Below are positions 27,322 to 35,719 of a DNA stretch of 54,206 nucleotides, in pieces. The notes under the pieces were generated by a model that saw only the letters and a list, made by a program, of their open reading frames with translations, was not told where the DNA came from and did no database searches. The DNA comes from Bacteroidales bacterium (GTDB lineage: Bacteria; Bacteroidota; Bacteroidia; Bacteroidales; UBA932): positions 1-54,206 of the forward strand of contig JAKSKN010000016.1 in assembly GCA_024401695.1 (NCBI GenBank), written 5' to 3'. The translations under genes and the position numbers were made by a program. Position 1 is the first letter of the stretch; every line of letters starts with the position of its first letter.

Positions 27322-29756
27322 ACCCTTGCTTTTGCCAGTTCGGCGAGAGAGCTGCCTGCTGTGGTCTTATATGATCCGGGCTCGCGGAAACCCAGCAGGA
27401 ACGCCTTCACGTCCATACGTTTCTTGCCGCTCAGCTGAAGTTCCTTGATGGAGATGGCCCCGTCCTTCGTGGCGATGGCAAGGTAGCTCTTCCCGTCTGA
27501 AAGAATCTGCCCCGGAGTGCCCTGGAGGTCTGATTTCTCGGCGGAGAATATCTTGAGCTGGAGAGGCTTCGCCCCATCCTGCAGTATCTCGGTAAAGGCA
27601 GTCGGATATGGGCTGAGACCCCTGATGAGGTTGTAGATGCTGTCCGTGGTGTCGTTCCAGTCGATGTGGCAGAGTTCACGGGTGAGCTTCGGTGCCGGTT
27701 TCAGAACCTCGGAACCCTGAATGAACGACCTTTGCACGCGAGTCTCAAGACTGTGTTCGATGATGCCCTCGACGGTGCTGACAACAAGGTCGGAGCCTAT
27801 GCTCATAAGCTTGTCGTGAACATCGCCGGCCGTATCTGTAGGGGAGATCCTGCTCTCCTGGCGGAGGATTATGCCACCCGTATCAATGTCCTTGTCAATC
27901 ATAAAGGTGGTGACGCCGGTGATTTTCTCTCCGTTGATGACCGCCCAGTTGATAGGGGCTGCGCCTCTGTACTGAGGCAACAGGGCGGCGTGGAGGTTGA
28001 ATGTGCCCAGTTTCGGCATACTCCAGACCTCTTCCGGCAGCATACGGAATGCCACGACTACGAACAGGTCCGCCTTGAGTGCGCGGAGCGACTCAAGGAA
28101 CTCGGGGTCTTTCAGCTTGACAGGCTGGAGGACAGGTATCCCGTGCTCGACGGCATATTTCTTGACGGCGCTTTCGTTCACCTGAAGGCCGCGTCCGCTC
28201 GGCTTGTCGGCGACGGTGACCACGCCGGCAATATGGTATTTATGCTTGATGAGGTTGTCCAGCGGCGCGACGGCAAATTCCGGCGTACCCATATAGACAA
28301 TGCGGACAGGGTGGAACAAACCGGCAATCCTGCTCTTGATTTTTCTCCACCAGGACTTGAATGAGTCAACGTTGTCGAACACTTTGGAATCGTTGACCGC
28401 TTTCCACGTAAGATATGCTCCGATTGGCATCAGTACAATTGCTGAAATGAATACTCCGATAGTGGCGGAAACCGCGCCGTCACGCGCAAGCTTTGAGCCT
28501 GAGATGTCGATTACCCAATACAGGACGAAGAATAGGGCCGACACGATGGCGCTCATACCCAGTCCGCCTTTCTTGATGAGGGACCCGAGCGGAGCTCCTA
28601 TGAAGAACAGTATGAAGCAGGCGAGTGCCTGGGCAAACTTCTTCAGCAGGTCGATATCCATACGCCTCAGCCAGAACAGGGTCTCGTAAGAGTCGCGCTG
28701 GAATCCGGTTACATCGCCGTTGAACCATTCCGCCTTGCCTACTGCAGACATATAGGCATCCGATTTCTGGTCTATGGATTCCCAGCTGACACCGAGTTGC
28801 GGATCGTCGAATATGCTGCGGGTCTCGTCAAGGTGCTTGGACGTGTCGAGCTGGCTGATGTAGCTGAAGGCACTGGTCGAAAACGACTGCCCGAACTGTT
28901 TCTTATGGATGCGTGCGAGGTCTTTGGTAAGGGAATCGTGTTCGTGCTTGAGCTGCTTTAGGTTCATCGACTTGCTCTGGTCGCCGTAGCGGCTGGAGTC
29001 CGATTTCTCAAAGGTATAGTTGGCGAGAGGGATTACAAGTTCCTGGCGCTTGAACTCTATGCGTTGCAGCTGCCGTGTCATATCGCCGTTCTTCCTCTGG
29101 TTGTCCTCCTTGTAGTTGGTCCCGTTGAAGAGGGTGAACAGCAGGTAGTCCTTGTTGGAAGAGATGTTGATCGTTGCAGAGTCGGCGAGCGTCAGCGAGG
29201 TGTTCTGCTTGTTGCTTGTGTGGTCATAGACCATAACGCCGCGCAGCATCCCTGTCTCATCGTTCTGGTCGTCAACGCGGAGGATGTATCCCTCAATCCC
29301 GTCATAGAAAGTACCTGAGGGGATCTTGATCTTGTCCTTGGTCTGCCCGATGTCATCGCGAAGCGTGAAGATCTCGTTGTAGGCCTTAGGCACAAGGTCA
29401 TTGCCGGCATAGAAAGCTCCTATGCTGATGATTACAGAAGCAATCGTAAGAGGGATGAGGACGCGTCCGAATGACACGCCGGCTGAGCGGATGGCAAGCA
29501 GCTCGTTGTTTTCGGCCATCTGGCCGATCGTCATCATCGATGACAGAAGCGTAGCGAGAGGAAGAGCCAGAGGCAGTATGGTGCAGGCTCCCCACATCAG
29601 GAATTCCAGGATGACACGCAACCCGAGGCCCTTGCCGACGAGTTCGTCGATGTATATCCACAGGAAATCCATCATCAGAATGAAGACCACGACAAGCAGG
29701 ACCGCGATGAACGGTCCTATGAAAGCTTTCAATATGAACTTGTCGAGTTTCTTCAT
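27318..29756 (-). CDS. fmt: LptF/LptG-family permease fused to methionyl-tRNA formyltransferase
   Basis: 812 residues in one open frame. Residues about 1-478 are an LptF/LptG-type permease: start KKLDKFILKAFIGPF, membrane helices near 10-30, 50-75 and 95-115 (PLALPLATLLSSMMTIGQ), a large periplasmic beta domain, and three C-terminal helices (AQALACFILFFIGAPLGSLI onward). Residues about 483-812 are a full Fmt: RIVYMGTPEFAVAP (Met489), NLHAALLPQYRGAAP with Asn587 and His589, and IDKDIDTGG with Asp625, the catalytic triad. No stop or recognisable separate start lies between them; the joint is KSRIAGLFHPVRIVYMG. The first half would help move lipopolysaccharide from the inner membrane, the second formylates initiator Met-tRNA. 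The start is 3 bases after alaS; the end overlaps thiN. Confidence 0.88.
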   Translation of the reverse strand: MKKLDKFILKAFIGPFIAVLLVVVFILMMDFLWIYIDELVGKGLGLRVILEFLMWGACTILPLALPLATLLSSMMTIGQMAENNELLAIRSAGVSFGRVLIPLTIASVIISIGAFYAGNDLVPKAYNEIFTLRDDIGQTKDKIKIPSGTFYDGIEGYILRVDDQNDETGMLRGVMVYDHTSNKQNTSLTLADSATINISSNKDYLLFTLFNGTNYKEDNQRKNGDMTRQLQRIEFKRQELVIPLANYTFEKSDSSRYGDQSKSMNLKQLKHEHDSLTKDLARIHKKQFGQSFSTSAFSYISQLDTSKHLDETRSIFDDPQLGVSWESIDQKSDAYMSAVGKAEWFNGDVTGFQRDSYETLFWLRRMDIDLLKKFAQALACFILFFIGAPLGSLIKKGGLGMSAIVSALFFVLYWVIDISGSKLARDGAVSATIGVFISAIVLMPIGAYLTWKAVNDSKVFDNVDSFKSWWRKIKSRIAGLFHPVRIVYMGTPEFAVAPLDNLIKHKYHIAGVVTVADKPSGRGLQVNESAVKKYAVEHGIPVLQPVKLKDPEFLESLRALKADLFVVVAFRMLPEEVWSMPKLGTFNLHAALLPQYRGAAPINWAVINGEKITGVTTFMIDKDIDTGGIILRQESRISPTDTAGDVHDKLMSIGSDLVVSTVEGIIEHSLETRVQRSFIQGSEVLKPAPKLTRELCHIDWNDTTDSIYNLIRGLSPYPTAFTEILQDGAKPLQLKIFSAEKSDLQGTPGQILSDGKSYLAIATKDGAISIKELQLSGKKRMDVKAFLLGFREPGSYKTTAGSSLAELAKARV

Positions 29757-29759
29757 CCT

Positions 29760-32378
29760 TTATTTCGTAGCGGCTTCGATCATTGCATCGAGAGCGGCCT
29801 TGAGTCCGGCCGTATCCTTACCGCCAGCGCTTGCGAAGCCCGGCTGTCCGCCGCCACCGCCCTGTATGAACTTGGCGGCATTGCGGATGTCCTGTCCGGC
29901 GTTCTTGCCGGCGGCAACGAGGTCCTTGGTGTACATCAGCACGAGGTTAGGCTTGCCTTCGAACTCGAAAGCTCCGACGACCGCCATATTCTCCTGGTCT
30001 TTCTGAATGAGGGTGATAATCGTGCGCACGAGGACAGGGTTGCGGTGGCTGTCGGTATATTTGACGAGTTTGATTCCGCCGACGACCTCTGCAGTCTTGG
30101 CGAACTCTTCGGCAAGATGACGGGCTCTCTTGGCTTCATCTTCTTCGGCCTGCTTCCTGTAGGCGGCGTTCTGCTCGATGAGGTGCTGGAGTGCGCTGAG
30201 GAAGTTCTGCGGGTTGCCAAGCATACCCTTCGCCTCCTTGAGGGTGTTTTCAAGGCCGGCGACATATTCGGCCGCACCGACACCGGTGACCGCTTCGATG
30301 CGGCGCACTCCGGCGGCGATTGCGCTTTCGCTGAGGATCTTGAACAGGCTTATCGTGCCGGTCGCCTTCGTGTGGCAGCCGCCGCAGAGCTCGACGCTCG
30401 GGCCGAACTTGACGACGCGCACGAATTCGCCGTACTTCTCGCCGAACAGGGCGATGGCGCCCATCTCGCGGGCCTGCTCCATCGTGGCGTTGCGGTTTTC
30501 TTCAAGTGGGATGTCTTCGCGGATAAGCTCGTTGACGCGGGCTTCCACAGCGGCGATCTGCTCTTCGGAAAGCTTTTCGAAGTGGGAGAAGTCGAAGCGG
30601 AGGCTCTTTTCGCAGACGTACGATCCCTTCTGCTCCACGTGGCTTCCGAGGATTTCGCGGAGAGCCTGGTCGAGAAGGTGGGTCGCGCTATGGTTGTTGG
30701 CAATCTGCTGGCGGCGCTCCGCATCGACGACGAGGGTGAACTCGCCGCTGCAGTTCGCAGGCAGACGCTCTGCGATGTGTATCGTAAGGTTGTTCTCCTT
30801 GACGGTGTTGAGGATCTTGATCTGCTCGCCGTCGGCGGAAATGATGTAGCCGGTGTCACCGACTTCGCCGCCCATCTCTCCGTAGAACGGAGTCTTGTTG
30901 AAGACGAGCTGGAGCATCTCCTTGTTCTTCTGGACAACGGTGCGCTGCTTGAGAAGCTTTGCGTTGACGACGGTGGTCTTGTCGTATCCGATGAATTTGC
31001 TCTCGCCCGGGAAGTACTCCTCCCAGTCGCCGAATTCGTTGGCGGTGGCGTTGCGGGCGCGCTCCTTCTGTTTCTGGAGCTCTACGTTGAAGCCGTCCAT
31101 ATCGACCGTGAAGCCGTTCTCGGATGCGATGAGCTGTGTGAGGTCGATAGGGAAGCCGTAGGTGTCGTAGAGAGTGAAGGCGTCGACGCCGCTGACAGCC
31201 TTTTCAGCGTCATCGTTGTGGGCTGACATATATTCGCTGAGGAACTTGATGCCACGGTCGAGAGTGCGCAGGAATGCCATTTCCTCCTCGCGGATGACGG
31301 ATTCGATGAGTTTCTGCTGGCCGGCAAGCTCAGGGTAGGCTTCGCCCATATCGTCGACGAGCTGTGGCACGAGGCGGCAGAGGAACGGCTCGGCGAGGCC
31401 GAGGAAGGTGTACCCGTAGCGGACTGCACGGCGCAGGATGCGGCGGATGACGTAGCCTGCCTTGACATTGCCCGGCAGCTGGCCGTCGGCAATTGAGAAG
31501 CTGATGGCGCGGATGTGGTCGGCAATCACGCGCATTGCGACGTCGGTGTCCTTGCTCTCGCCGTATTTGTGGCCGGAGATCTCGCCGATCTTTGCGAGCA
31601 TTCCTGAGAATACGTCGGTGTCGTAGTTGCTGTTCTTGCCCTGGAGGACGGCGCAGAGGCGCTCGAAGCCCATACCGGTGTCGATGTTCTTGGCCGGAAG
31701 CGGCTCGAGATGTCCGTCTGCGAGACGCTGGAACTGCATGAATACGAGGTTCCAGATTTCGATGACGTGAGGGTCGCTCTGGTTTACGAGGTCGCGGCCG
31801 GGTATGCCGGATGCCTTTTCCTCAGGGGTGCGGATGTCGATGTGGATTTCGGAGCAAGGACCGCAGGGGCCGGTGTCGCCCATCTCCCAGAAGTTGTCGT
31901 GCTTGTTGCCAAGGACGATGTGGTCCTCAGGAAGGTGCTTGAGCCAGGCTTCCTTGGCTTCGGTGTCCATCGGGCACTCGTCGGACCCTTCGAAGATGGT
32001 GGCGTAGAGGAGGGACTTGTCGATTTTGTAGACCTCGGTGAGGAGTTCCCAGGCCCAGTCTATGGCTTCCTTCTTGAAGTAGTCGCCGAAGCTCCAGTTG
32101 CCGAGCATCTCGAACATCGTATGGTGGTAGGTGTCGTGGCCGACCTCTTCAAGGTCATTGTGCTTGCCGCTTACGCGGAGGCATTTCTGGGAGTCTGCCG
32201 CCCTATAGAATTTTGCGCCGGCATTGCCGAGGAAGATGTCCTTGAACTGGTTCATGCCGGCGTTGGTGAACATCAGGGTAGGGTCGTTCTTTACGACCAT
32301 CGGAGCAGAAGGCACGATGGTGTGCTTCTTGGAAGCGAAATAGTCAAGAAATTTCTGACGGATTTCTTTTGAAGTCAT
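29760..32378 (-). CDS. alaS: Alanyl-tRNA synthetase
   Basis: 872 residues, near the usual family length. The class II catalytic core starts TSKEIRQKFLDYFASKKHTI and contains FTNAGMNQFKDIFLG and DTGMGFERL. The editing domain has the zinc ligands HSATHLLDQ and CGGCHTKATG, and the C-terminal DHHA1 domain has the glycine run GGGGGQPGFASAGG. It charges tRNA-Ala and clears mischarged Ser. It is the first gene of the operon alaS-lptF::fmt-thiN, behind a TACTTTTG -7 box at 32421-32428. Confidence 0.98.
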   Translation of the reverse strand: MTSKEIRQKFLDYFASKKHTIVPSAPMVVKNDPTLMFTNAGMNQFKDIFLGNAGAKFYRAADSQKCLRVSGKHNDLEEVGHDTYHHTMFEMLGNWSFGDYFKKEAIDWAWELLTEVYKIDKSLLYATIFEGSDECPMDTEAKEAWLKHLPEDHIVLGNKHDNFWEMGDTGPCGPCSEIHIDIRTPEEKASGIPGRDLVNQSDPHVIEIWNLVFMQFQRLADGHLEPLPAKNIDTGMGFERLCAVLQGKNSNYDTDVFSGMLAKIGEISGHKYGESKDTDVAMRVIADHIRAISFSIADGQLPGNVKAGYVIRRILRRAVRYGYTFLGLAEPFLCRLVPQLVDDMGEAYPELAGQQKLIESVIREEEMAFLRTLDRGIKFLSEYMSAHNDDAEKAVSGVDAFTLYDTYGFPIDLTQLIASENGFTVDMDGFNVELQKQKERARNATANEFGDWEEYFPGESKFIGYDKTTVVNAKLLKQRTVVQKNKEMLQLVFNKTPFYGEMGGEVGDTGYIISADGEQIKILNTVKENNLTIHIAERLPANCSGEFTLVVDAERRQQIANNHSATHLLDQALREILGSHVEQKGSYVCEKSLRFDFSHFEKLSEEQIAAVEARVNELIREDIPLEENRNATMEQAREMGAIALFGEKYGEFVRVVKFGPSVELCGGCHTKATGTISLFKILSESAIAAGVRRIEAVTGVGAAEYVAGLENTLKEAKGMLGNPQNFLSALQHLIEQNAAYRKQAEEDEAKRARHLAEEFAKTAEVVGGIKLVKYTDSHRNPVLVRTIITLIQKDQENMAVVGAFEFEGKPNLVLMYTKDLVAAGKNAGQDIRNAAKFIQGGGGGQPGFASAGGKDTAGLKAALDAMIEAATK

Positions 32379-32420
32379 ATGCTTGAATTTGTTGTTTTTG
32401 TTTCAAATCGATATATCCCA

Positions 32421-32451
32421 CAAAAGTAGTCATTTTTGGTCTAAATATAAA
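32421..32451 (-). promoter_or_regulatory. Promoter of the alaS operon
   Basis: On the minus strand the -7 box is TACTTTTG (32428-32421), a full consensus match, with TTTA at 32451-32448 as a -33 element after a 19-base spacer. The start codon is 42 bases downstream. Confidence 0.6.
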
Positions 32452-32452
32452 A

Positions 32453-32464
32453 TACGCGCGCGTA
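32453..32464. promoter_or_regulatory. Palindrome TACGCGCGCGTA between divergent promoters
   Basis: A perfect 12-base palindrome lies between the divergent alaS and M23 peptidase promoters, directly upstream of the alaS -33 element. The 11-mer AATACGCGCGC at its left half recurs (inverted) at 23476-23486, overlapping the -33 region of the S8 peptidase promoter. It is a candidate operator; the binding protein is unknown. Confidence 0.4.
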
Positions 32465-32477
32465 CTTTAGGTAAGGG

Positions 32478-32507
32478 TTCGTAATTTGCGAAAAATGAGT
32501 ATATTTG
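32478..32507 (+). promoter_or_regulatory. Promoter of the M23 peptidase gene (TTCG-N18-TATATTTG)
   Basis: TATATTTG at 32500-32507 is a perfect -7 box, and TTCG at 32478-32481 is a -33 element with an 18-base spacer. The box ends 7 bases before the start codon at 32515. Confidence 0.58.
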
Positions 32508-32514
32508 CCCTCCA

Positions 32515-33546
32515 ATGCAAAAACGGATAACCAGATATCAGTACAATCCTGACACCCTTCTTTATGAGGAAAAGCTTGAGCCAAAGGGCTTCAAGTACCT
32601 TGAGGCGGGCCTTCAGGTCATTGCGACGATAGGTCTTGTATGCCTGTATTTCTGGCTTTACACATCCGTTTTCGGCTGGGATCTCCCGAAAACCGCCATA
32701 CTGAAGAAAAAGCACGCCGAATGGGAGTCGAAGATGGTGCTCCTTGACCGTCAGCTTGACCTCTATGACCAGACGCTAACCGGCATAGAGGACCGTGACG
32801 ACCACGTGTACAGGTCCATTTTCGGACTGTCCGAAGTCCCCGACGAAATCAAGAAAGCCGGTTTCGGCGGCATAAACAGGTATGAGTACCTCGACCGCTT
32901 CGGGGCAAACAACGACCTCAAGGCCACGATACGCAGGATCGACATACTGACGAAACGCACTTACGTCCAGAGCCGGGCCCTTGATGAAGTTGCCCAGCAT
33001 TCGGTCGGAGCCGGCGATATGTTCGCCTGTGTTCCGAGCGTTCCGCCACTCCTCCCGGAGCCGGGCTCGTTCCACCTTTCCAGCCCGTTCGGAGGCCGGC
33101 GCGACCCCGTCTTTGGCGGGTATGAAAATCATACCGGCCAGGACTTTGCGAGCTCCCGCGGCAACCCTGTCTATGCGACGGGCGACGGTGTGGTTGAGAA
33201 GGCGAAATCGCAGTTCGGCGGCTATGGCAATGAGGTTGTGATCAACCACGGATATGGCTACAGGACCAGGTATGCCCACCTCAGTGTGATATTGGTGAGG
33301 GAGGGCGTGACCGTGCACAGGGGTGACCAGATAGGCGCTGTGGGAAATACCGGCAAGTCAACTGGGCCGCATCTTCACTATGAAGTCGAGTACAGGGGCA
33401 ACAGGGTCAACCCTATGAAATATATGGACATCAATATGCCTGTCGATGAATACAAGGCAATGATTGAAAGGCGCGGTGAACTTGCAAAGGACAAGCAGTC
33501 CAGCACGACGGAGCTCCTGCGGAGAAGGAGGATGAGCGATGAGTGA
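32515..33546 (+). CDS. M23-family metallopeptidase, membrane-anchored (first of pair)
   Basis: 343 residues. A cytoplasmic start (QKRITRYQYNPDTLLYEEKL) leads to one membrane helix at about 33-51 (VIATIGLVCLYFWLYTS), then a coiled-coil stretch (AEWESKMVLLDRQLDLYDQT), and a LytM/M23 domain: SPFGGRRDPVFGGYENHTGQ and DFA supply the H-x3-D zinc ligands, and GPHLHYEVEYRG the H-x-H. It resembles periplasmic endopeptidases that cut peptidoglycan cross-links or activate amidases. It overlaps the next M23 gene by 8 bases. The start is fixed by its match to relatives beginning with a Y-x-Y-N-P-x-T-L block. Confidence 0.9.
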   Translation: MQKRITRYQYNPDTLLYEEKLEPKGFKYLEAGLQVIATIGLVCLYFWLYTSVFGWDLPKTAILKKKHAEWESKMVLLDRQLDLYDQTLTGIEDRDDHVYRSIFGLSEVPDEIKKAGFGGINRYEYLDRFGANNDLKATIRRIDILTKRTYVQSRALDEVAQHSVGAGDMFACVPSVPPLLPEPGSFHLSSPFGGRRDPVFGGYENHTGQDFASSRGNPVYATGDGVVEKAKSQFGGYGNEVVINHGYGYRTRYAHLSVILVREGVTVHRGDQIGAVGNTGKSTGPHLHYEVEYRGNRVNPMKYMDINMPVDEYKAMIERRGELAKDKQSSTTELLRRRRMSDE

Positions 33547-34489
33547 CCATAAACTGGAGTTTGACCCGAGGAACTTCACTTTCAAGAAAGCAGGCGTCAG
33601 GACGTGGCGGCTGATCAAGAAGATGCTGCTGGTCGTTCTGGCTTCGCTTACCGCCACGGTGTTGATCTACGGCATCGTAGCCTTGTTCCACAGCACGAAG
33701 GAAGAAAAGACTCTGTACAGGGAAAACAAGATGTATGAGAAGATGTTCCCGACACTGAATCCCAAGGAAAAACTGCTTGAGGACGTCATCGCCGGGCTTC
33801 AATACAAGGACAACGAGATATATGAGCAGGTGTTCCACTCCAATGCGCCGAACGTCGATCCGATTTCTACCCTGGACTTCCTGTATGCAAGTGACACCAT
33901 CCCTGACTATAAGCTGGAATCATACACGCGGGAGAAATCACAGATGCTTATGGAGCACAGCCGTGATGTTGACGCGGCGTTCGACAGGATATTCGCTTCG
34001 ATATCCGACACGGCTTTTGTCCTGCCCCCTATGACTATGCCTGTCAAGGATATTTCATACCCTCAGATCGGCGCCTCCACCGGACGCAAGATGAGTCCTT
34101 TCCTGAAGGCGTATGTGTACCACAACGGGATGGATATAATCGTCCTTCGCGGCACGGACGTGTACGCGACCGGAGACGGAGTGGTTTCCGACTGCGGGAA
34201 CAGCAGGTCTGACGGCCATTACGTGGTCATCTCGCACGAGGGTGGGTTTACCACCAGATTCAACCATCTCGAACAGGTGGATGTCAAGGATGGCCAGAAA
34301 GTTACGGCCGGGCAGAAGATCGGCACCGTCGGGATGTCGGGCAAGTCGTCGTCCCCTCATCTGCACTATGAGGTGCGCCGCAACGAACAGGTGGAGGACC
34401 CTGTGAATTTCCTGTTCGCCACGGTGGATCCGACAGAATATGCCAACTTCCTCTATATGGCTACAAATACTTTGCAATCAATGGATTAA
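33539..34489 (+). CDS. M23-family metallopeptidase, membrane-anchored (second of pair)
   Basis: 316 residues with the same plan as its neighbour: short cytoplasmic start (SDHKLEFDPRNFTFKKAG), a membrane helix at about 30-50 (LLVVLASLTATVLIYGIVAL), a charged helical region, and a C-terminal M23 domain with HNGMD (H-x3-D) and SPHLHYEVRRN (H-x-H), so all zinc ligands are kept. It starts inside the end of the preceding gene (8-base overlap), suggesting coupled synthesis and perhaps a complex. A role in peptidoglycan remodelling is inferred from the family. Confidence 0.88.
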   Translation: MSDHKLEFDPRNFTFKKAGVRTWRLIKKMLLVVLASLTATVLIYGIVALFHSTKEEKTLYRENKMYEKMFPTLNPKEKLLEDVIAGLQYKDNEIYEQVFHSNAPNVDPISTLDFLYASDTIPDYKLESYTREKSQMLMEHSRDVDAAFDRIFASISDTAFVLPPMTMPVKDISYPQIGASTGRKMSPFLKAYVYHNGMDIIVLRGTDVYATGDGVVSDCGNSRSDGHYVVISHEGGFTTRFNHLEQVDVKDGQKVTAGQKIGTVGMSGKSSSPHLHYEVRRNEQVEDPVNFLFATVDPTEYANFLYMATNTLQSMD

Positions 34490-34495
34490 CTAGAT

Positions 34496-34813
34496 ATGGA
34501 AAAGCTGTTTTACTCTATCGGCGAGGTCGCCGGAATCCTTGAGGAGAACATCTCTCTCGTCAGGTTCTGGACAAACTATTTCTCAAAGTTCATCAAGCCG
34601 CAGCGCACTGCAAAAGGCAACCGCCAGTATACCAGTGATGACATAGAAACGTTGAAACAGATACATTTCCTTGTCAAGGACAAAGGCCTGTCCCTCGAGG
34701 GGGCGGCAAACCATCTTTCGGGAGAAAGGGCTTCCGTCAGCAGCAGCGTCAAGGCCATCGATTCGCTCAAATCCATCAGAGCCCAGCTTGTGGAGATAAA
34801 AAATTCGTTATAA
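34496..34813 (+). CDS. MerR-family transcriptional regulator
   Basis: 105 residues. An N-terminal winged helix-turn-helix with the MerR pattern (FYSIGEVAGILEENISLVRF, W, RQYTSDDIETLKQIHFLVKD) is followed by a short helical tail instead of a ligand-binding domain. It has no cysteines, so metal sensing of the classical MerR type is not expected. It lies 6 bases after the second M23 peptidase. A palindrome overlapping the next promoter (34804-34818) is a possible target. Confidence 0.85.
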   Translation: MEKLFYSIGEVAGILEENISLVRFWTNYFSKFIKPQRTAKGNRQYTSDDIETLKQIHFLVKDKGLSLEGAANHLSGERASVSSSVKAIDSLKSIRAQLVEIKNSL

Positions 34814-34834
34814 ACGAAATAATAATTACATTTG
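34804..34834 (+). promoter_or_regulatory. Promoter of the zinc-ribbon/dnaB/rseC/rnf run (TTCG-N19-TACATTTG)
   Basis: TTCG at 34804-34807 and TACATTTG at 34827-34834 have a 19-base spacer, an excellent Bacteroidota promoter. The -33 box is part of the perfect palindrome TTCGTTATAAACGAA (34804-34818), a possible operator. The leader (about 60 bases) contains a small hairpin, CGCTC-CGCGC-GAGCG, near 34844-34858. Confidence 0.72.
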
Positions 34835-34900
34835 CAGTCTGTTCGCTCCGCGCGAGCGCACGCGCAATTATAGACCCAGATTCAAATTTTTAGTTTAGAT

Positions 34901-35713
34901 ATGGCTACCACCAAGAAAATCACAAAAGTTCAGACTCCTATCGATGAGCGCGAAACCTTCGTCTCTCTGCAGAAGTCATTTGCAGAAACCGAACAGAGCA
35001 CCCAGGAGAAACTCAAGGTCCTTTATGAACTCCAGAAAGCTGACAACGCTATCGAAGAGCTTGTGCAGCTTCGCGGCGAGCTCCCTGCAGAGGTTGCAGT
35101 GCTCGAGGATGAATTAGCAGGCCTCAAGGCCAAGTATACCCACATCGAGCAGGTAATCGATGGCTTCAACCAGAATATCGAAGAGGCCAGGCAGCAGATC
35201 GTCGACCTTGATGCCGACATCGAAAAGTATCGCGGCCAGCTCGAGAACATCACCAACAGCCGTGAGTACGACTCCATCAACAAGGAGCTCGAAAACCAGG
35301 GCCTCCTCCGCGCTATCGCAGAGAAGCACATCGGCGAAGCCCGCGAAGCCATCGAGGAGAAGAAGGCTGAACTCGAACGCCTGAACGACAAGATCGCTAC
35401 CCGCGAGGACGACCTCGCAGCGAAGAAGGAAGAACTCTCGACGATCGTAGAGTCAACATCCAAGGAAGAGGAGCTGCTCCGTGAGAAGAGAGACGCCTGC
35501 GCTGCAAAGATTGACGAGCGTACCCTCAGCGCTTACGACCGCATCCGCGCCAGCGTATGCAACCACCTTGCAGTGGTTCCCGTTTACAACGAAGAAGCCT
35601 GTGGCGGCTGCTTCAGCACCATCACTCCGCAGCGCCTCATCGATATCGCTTCCTGCAAGAAGCTCGTCATCTGCGAGCACTGCGGTCGCATCATCGTTAA
35701 TCCGGAACAGTAA
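34901..35713 (+). CDS. Coiled-coil protein with C-terminal C4 zinc ribbon
   Basis: 270 residues, no signal peptide. Residues about 40-215 form a long antiparallel coiled coil (EDELAGLKAKYTHIEQVIDG, EKKAELERLNDKIATREDDL). The C-terminus has a zinc ribbon with two CxxC knuckles (EEACGGCFSTITPQ and VICEHCGRIIV). This is the layout of the C4-type zinc-ribbon family (HP0958-like), whose members have been linked to RNA or flagellar-factor binding in other phyla; no flagellum is expected here. It lies 6 bases before dnaB behind a strong promoter. Its function is unknown. Confidence 0.82.
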   Translation: MATTKKITKVQTPIDERETFVSLQKSFAETEQSTQEKLKVLYELQKADNAIEELVQLRGELPAEVAVLEDELAGLKAKYTHIEQVIDGFNQNIEEARQQIVDLDADIEKYRGQLENITNSREYDSINKELENQGLLRAIAEKHIGEAREAIEEKKAELERLNDKIATREDDLAAKKEELSTIVESTSKEEELLREKRDACAAKIDERTLSAYDRIRASVCNHLAVVPVYNEEACGGCFSTITPQRLIDIASCKKLVICEHCGRIIVNPEQ

Positions 35714-35719
35714 ATCCCT

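Noticed and set aside
30045-31226. 393-codon open frame on the plus strand
   Set aside because: It is antisense to alaS and shows only Val/Leu/Glu-rich composition typical of a shadow frame.
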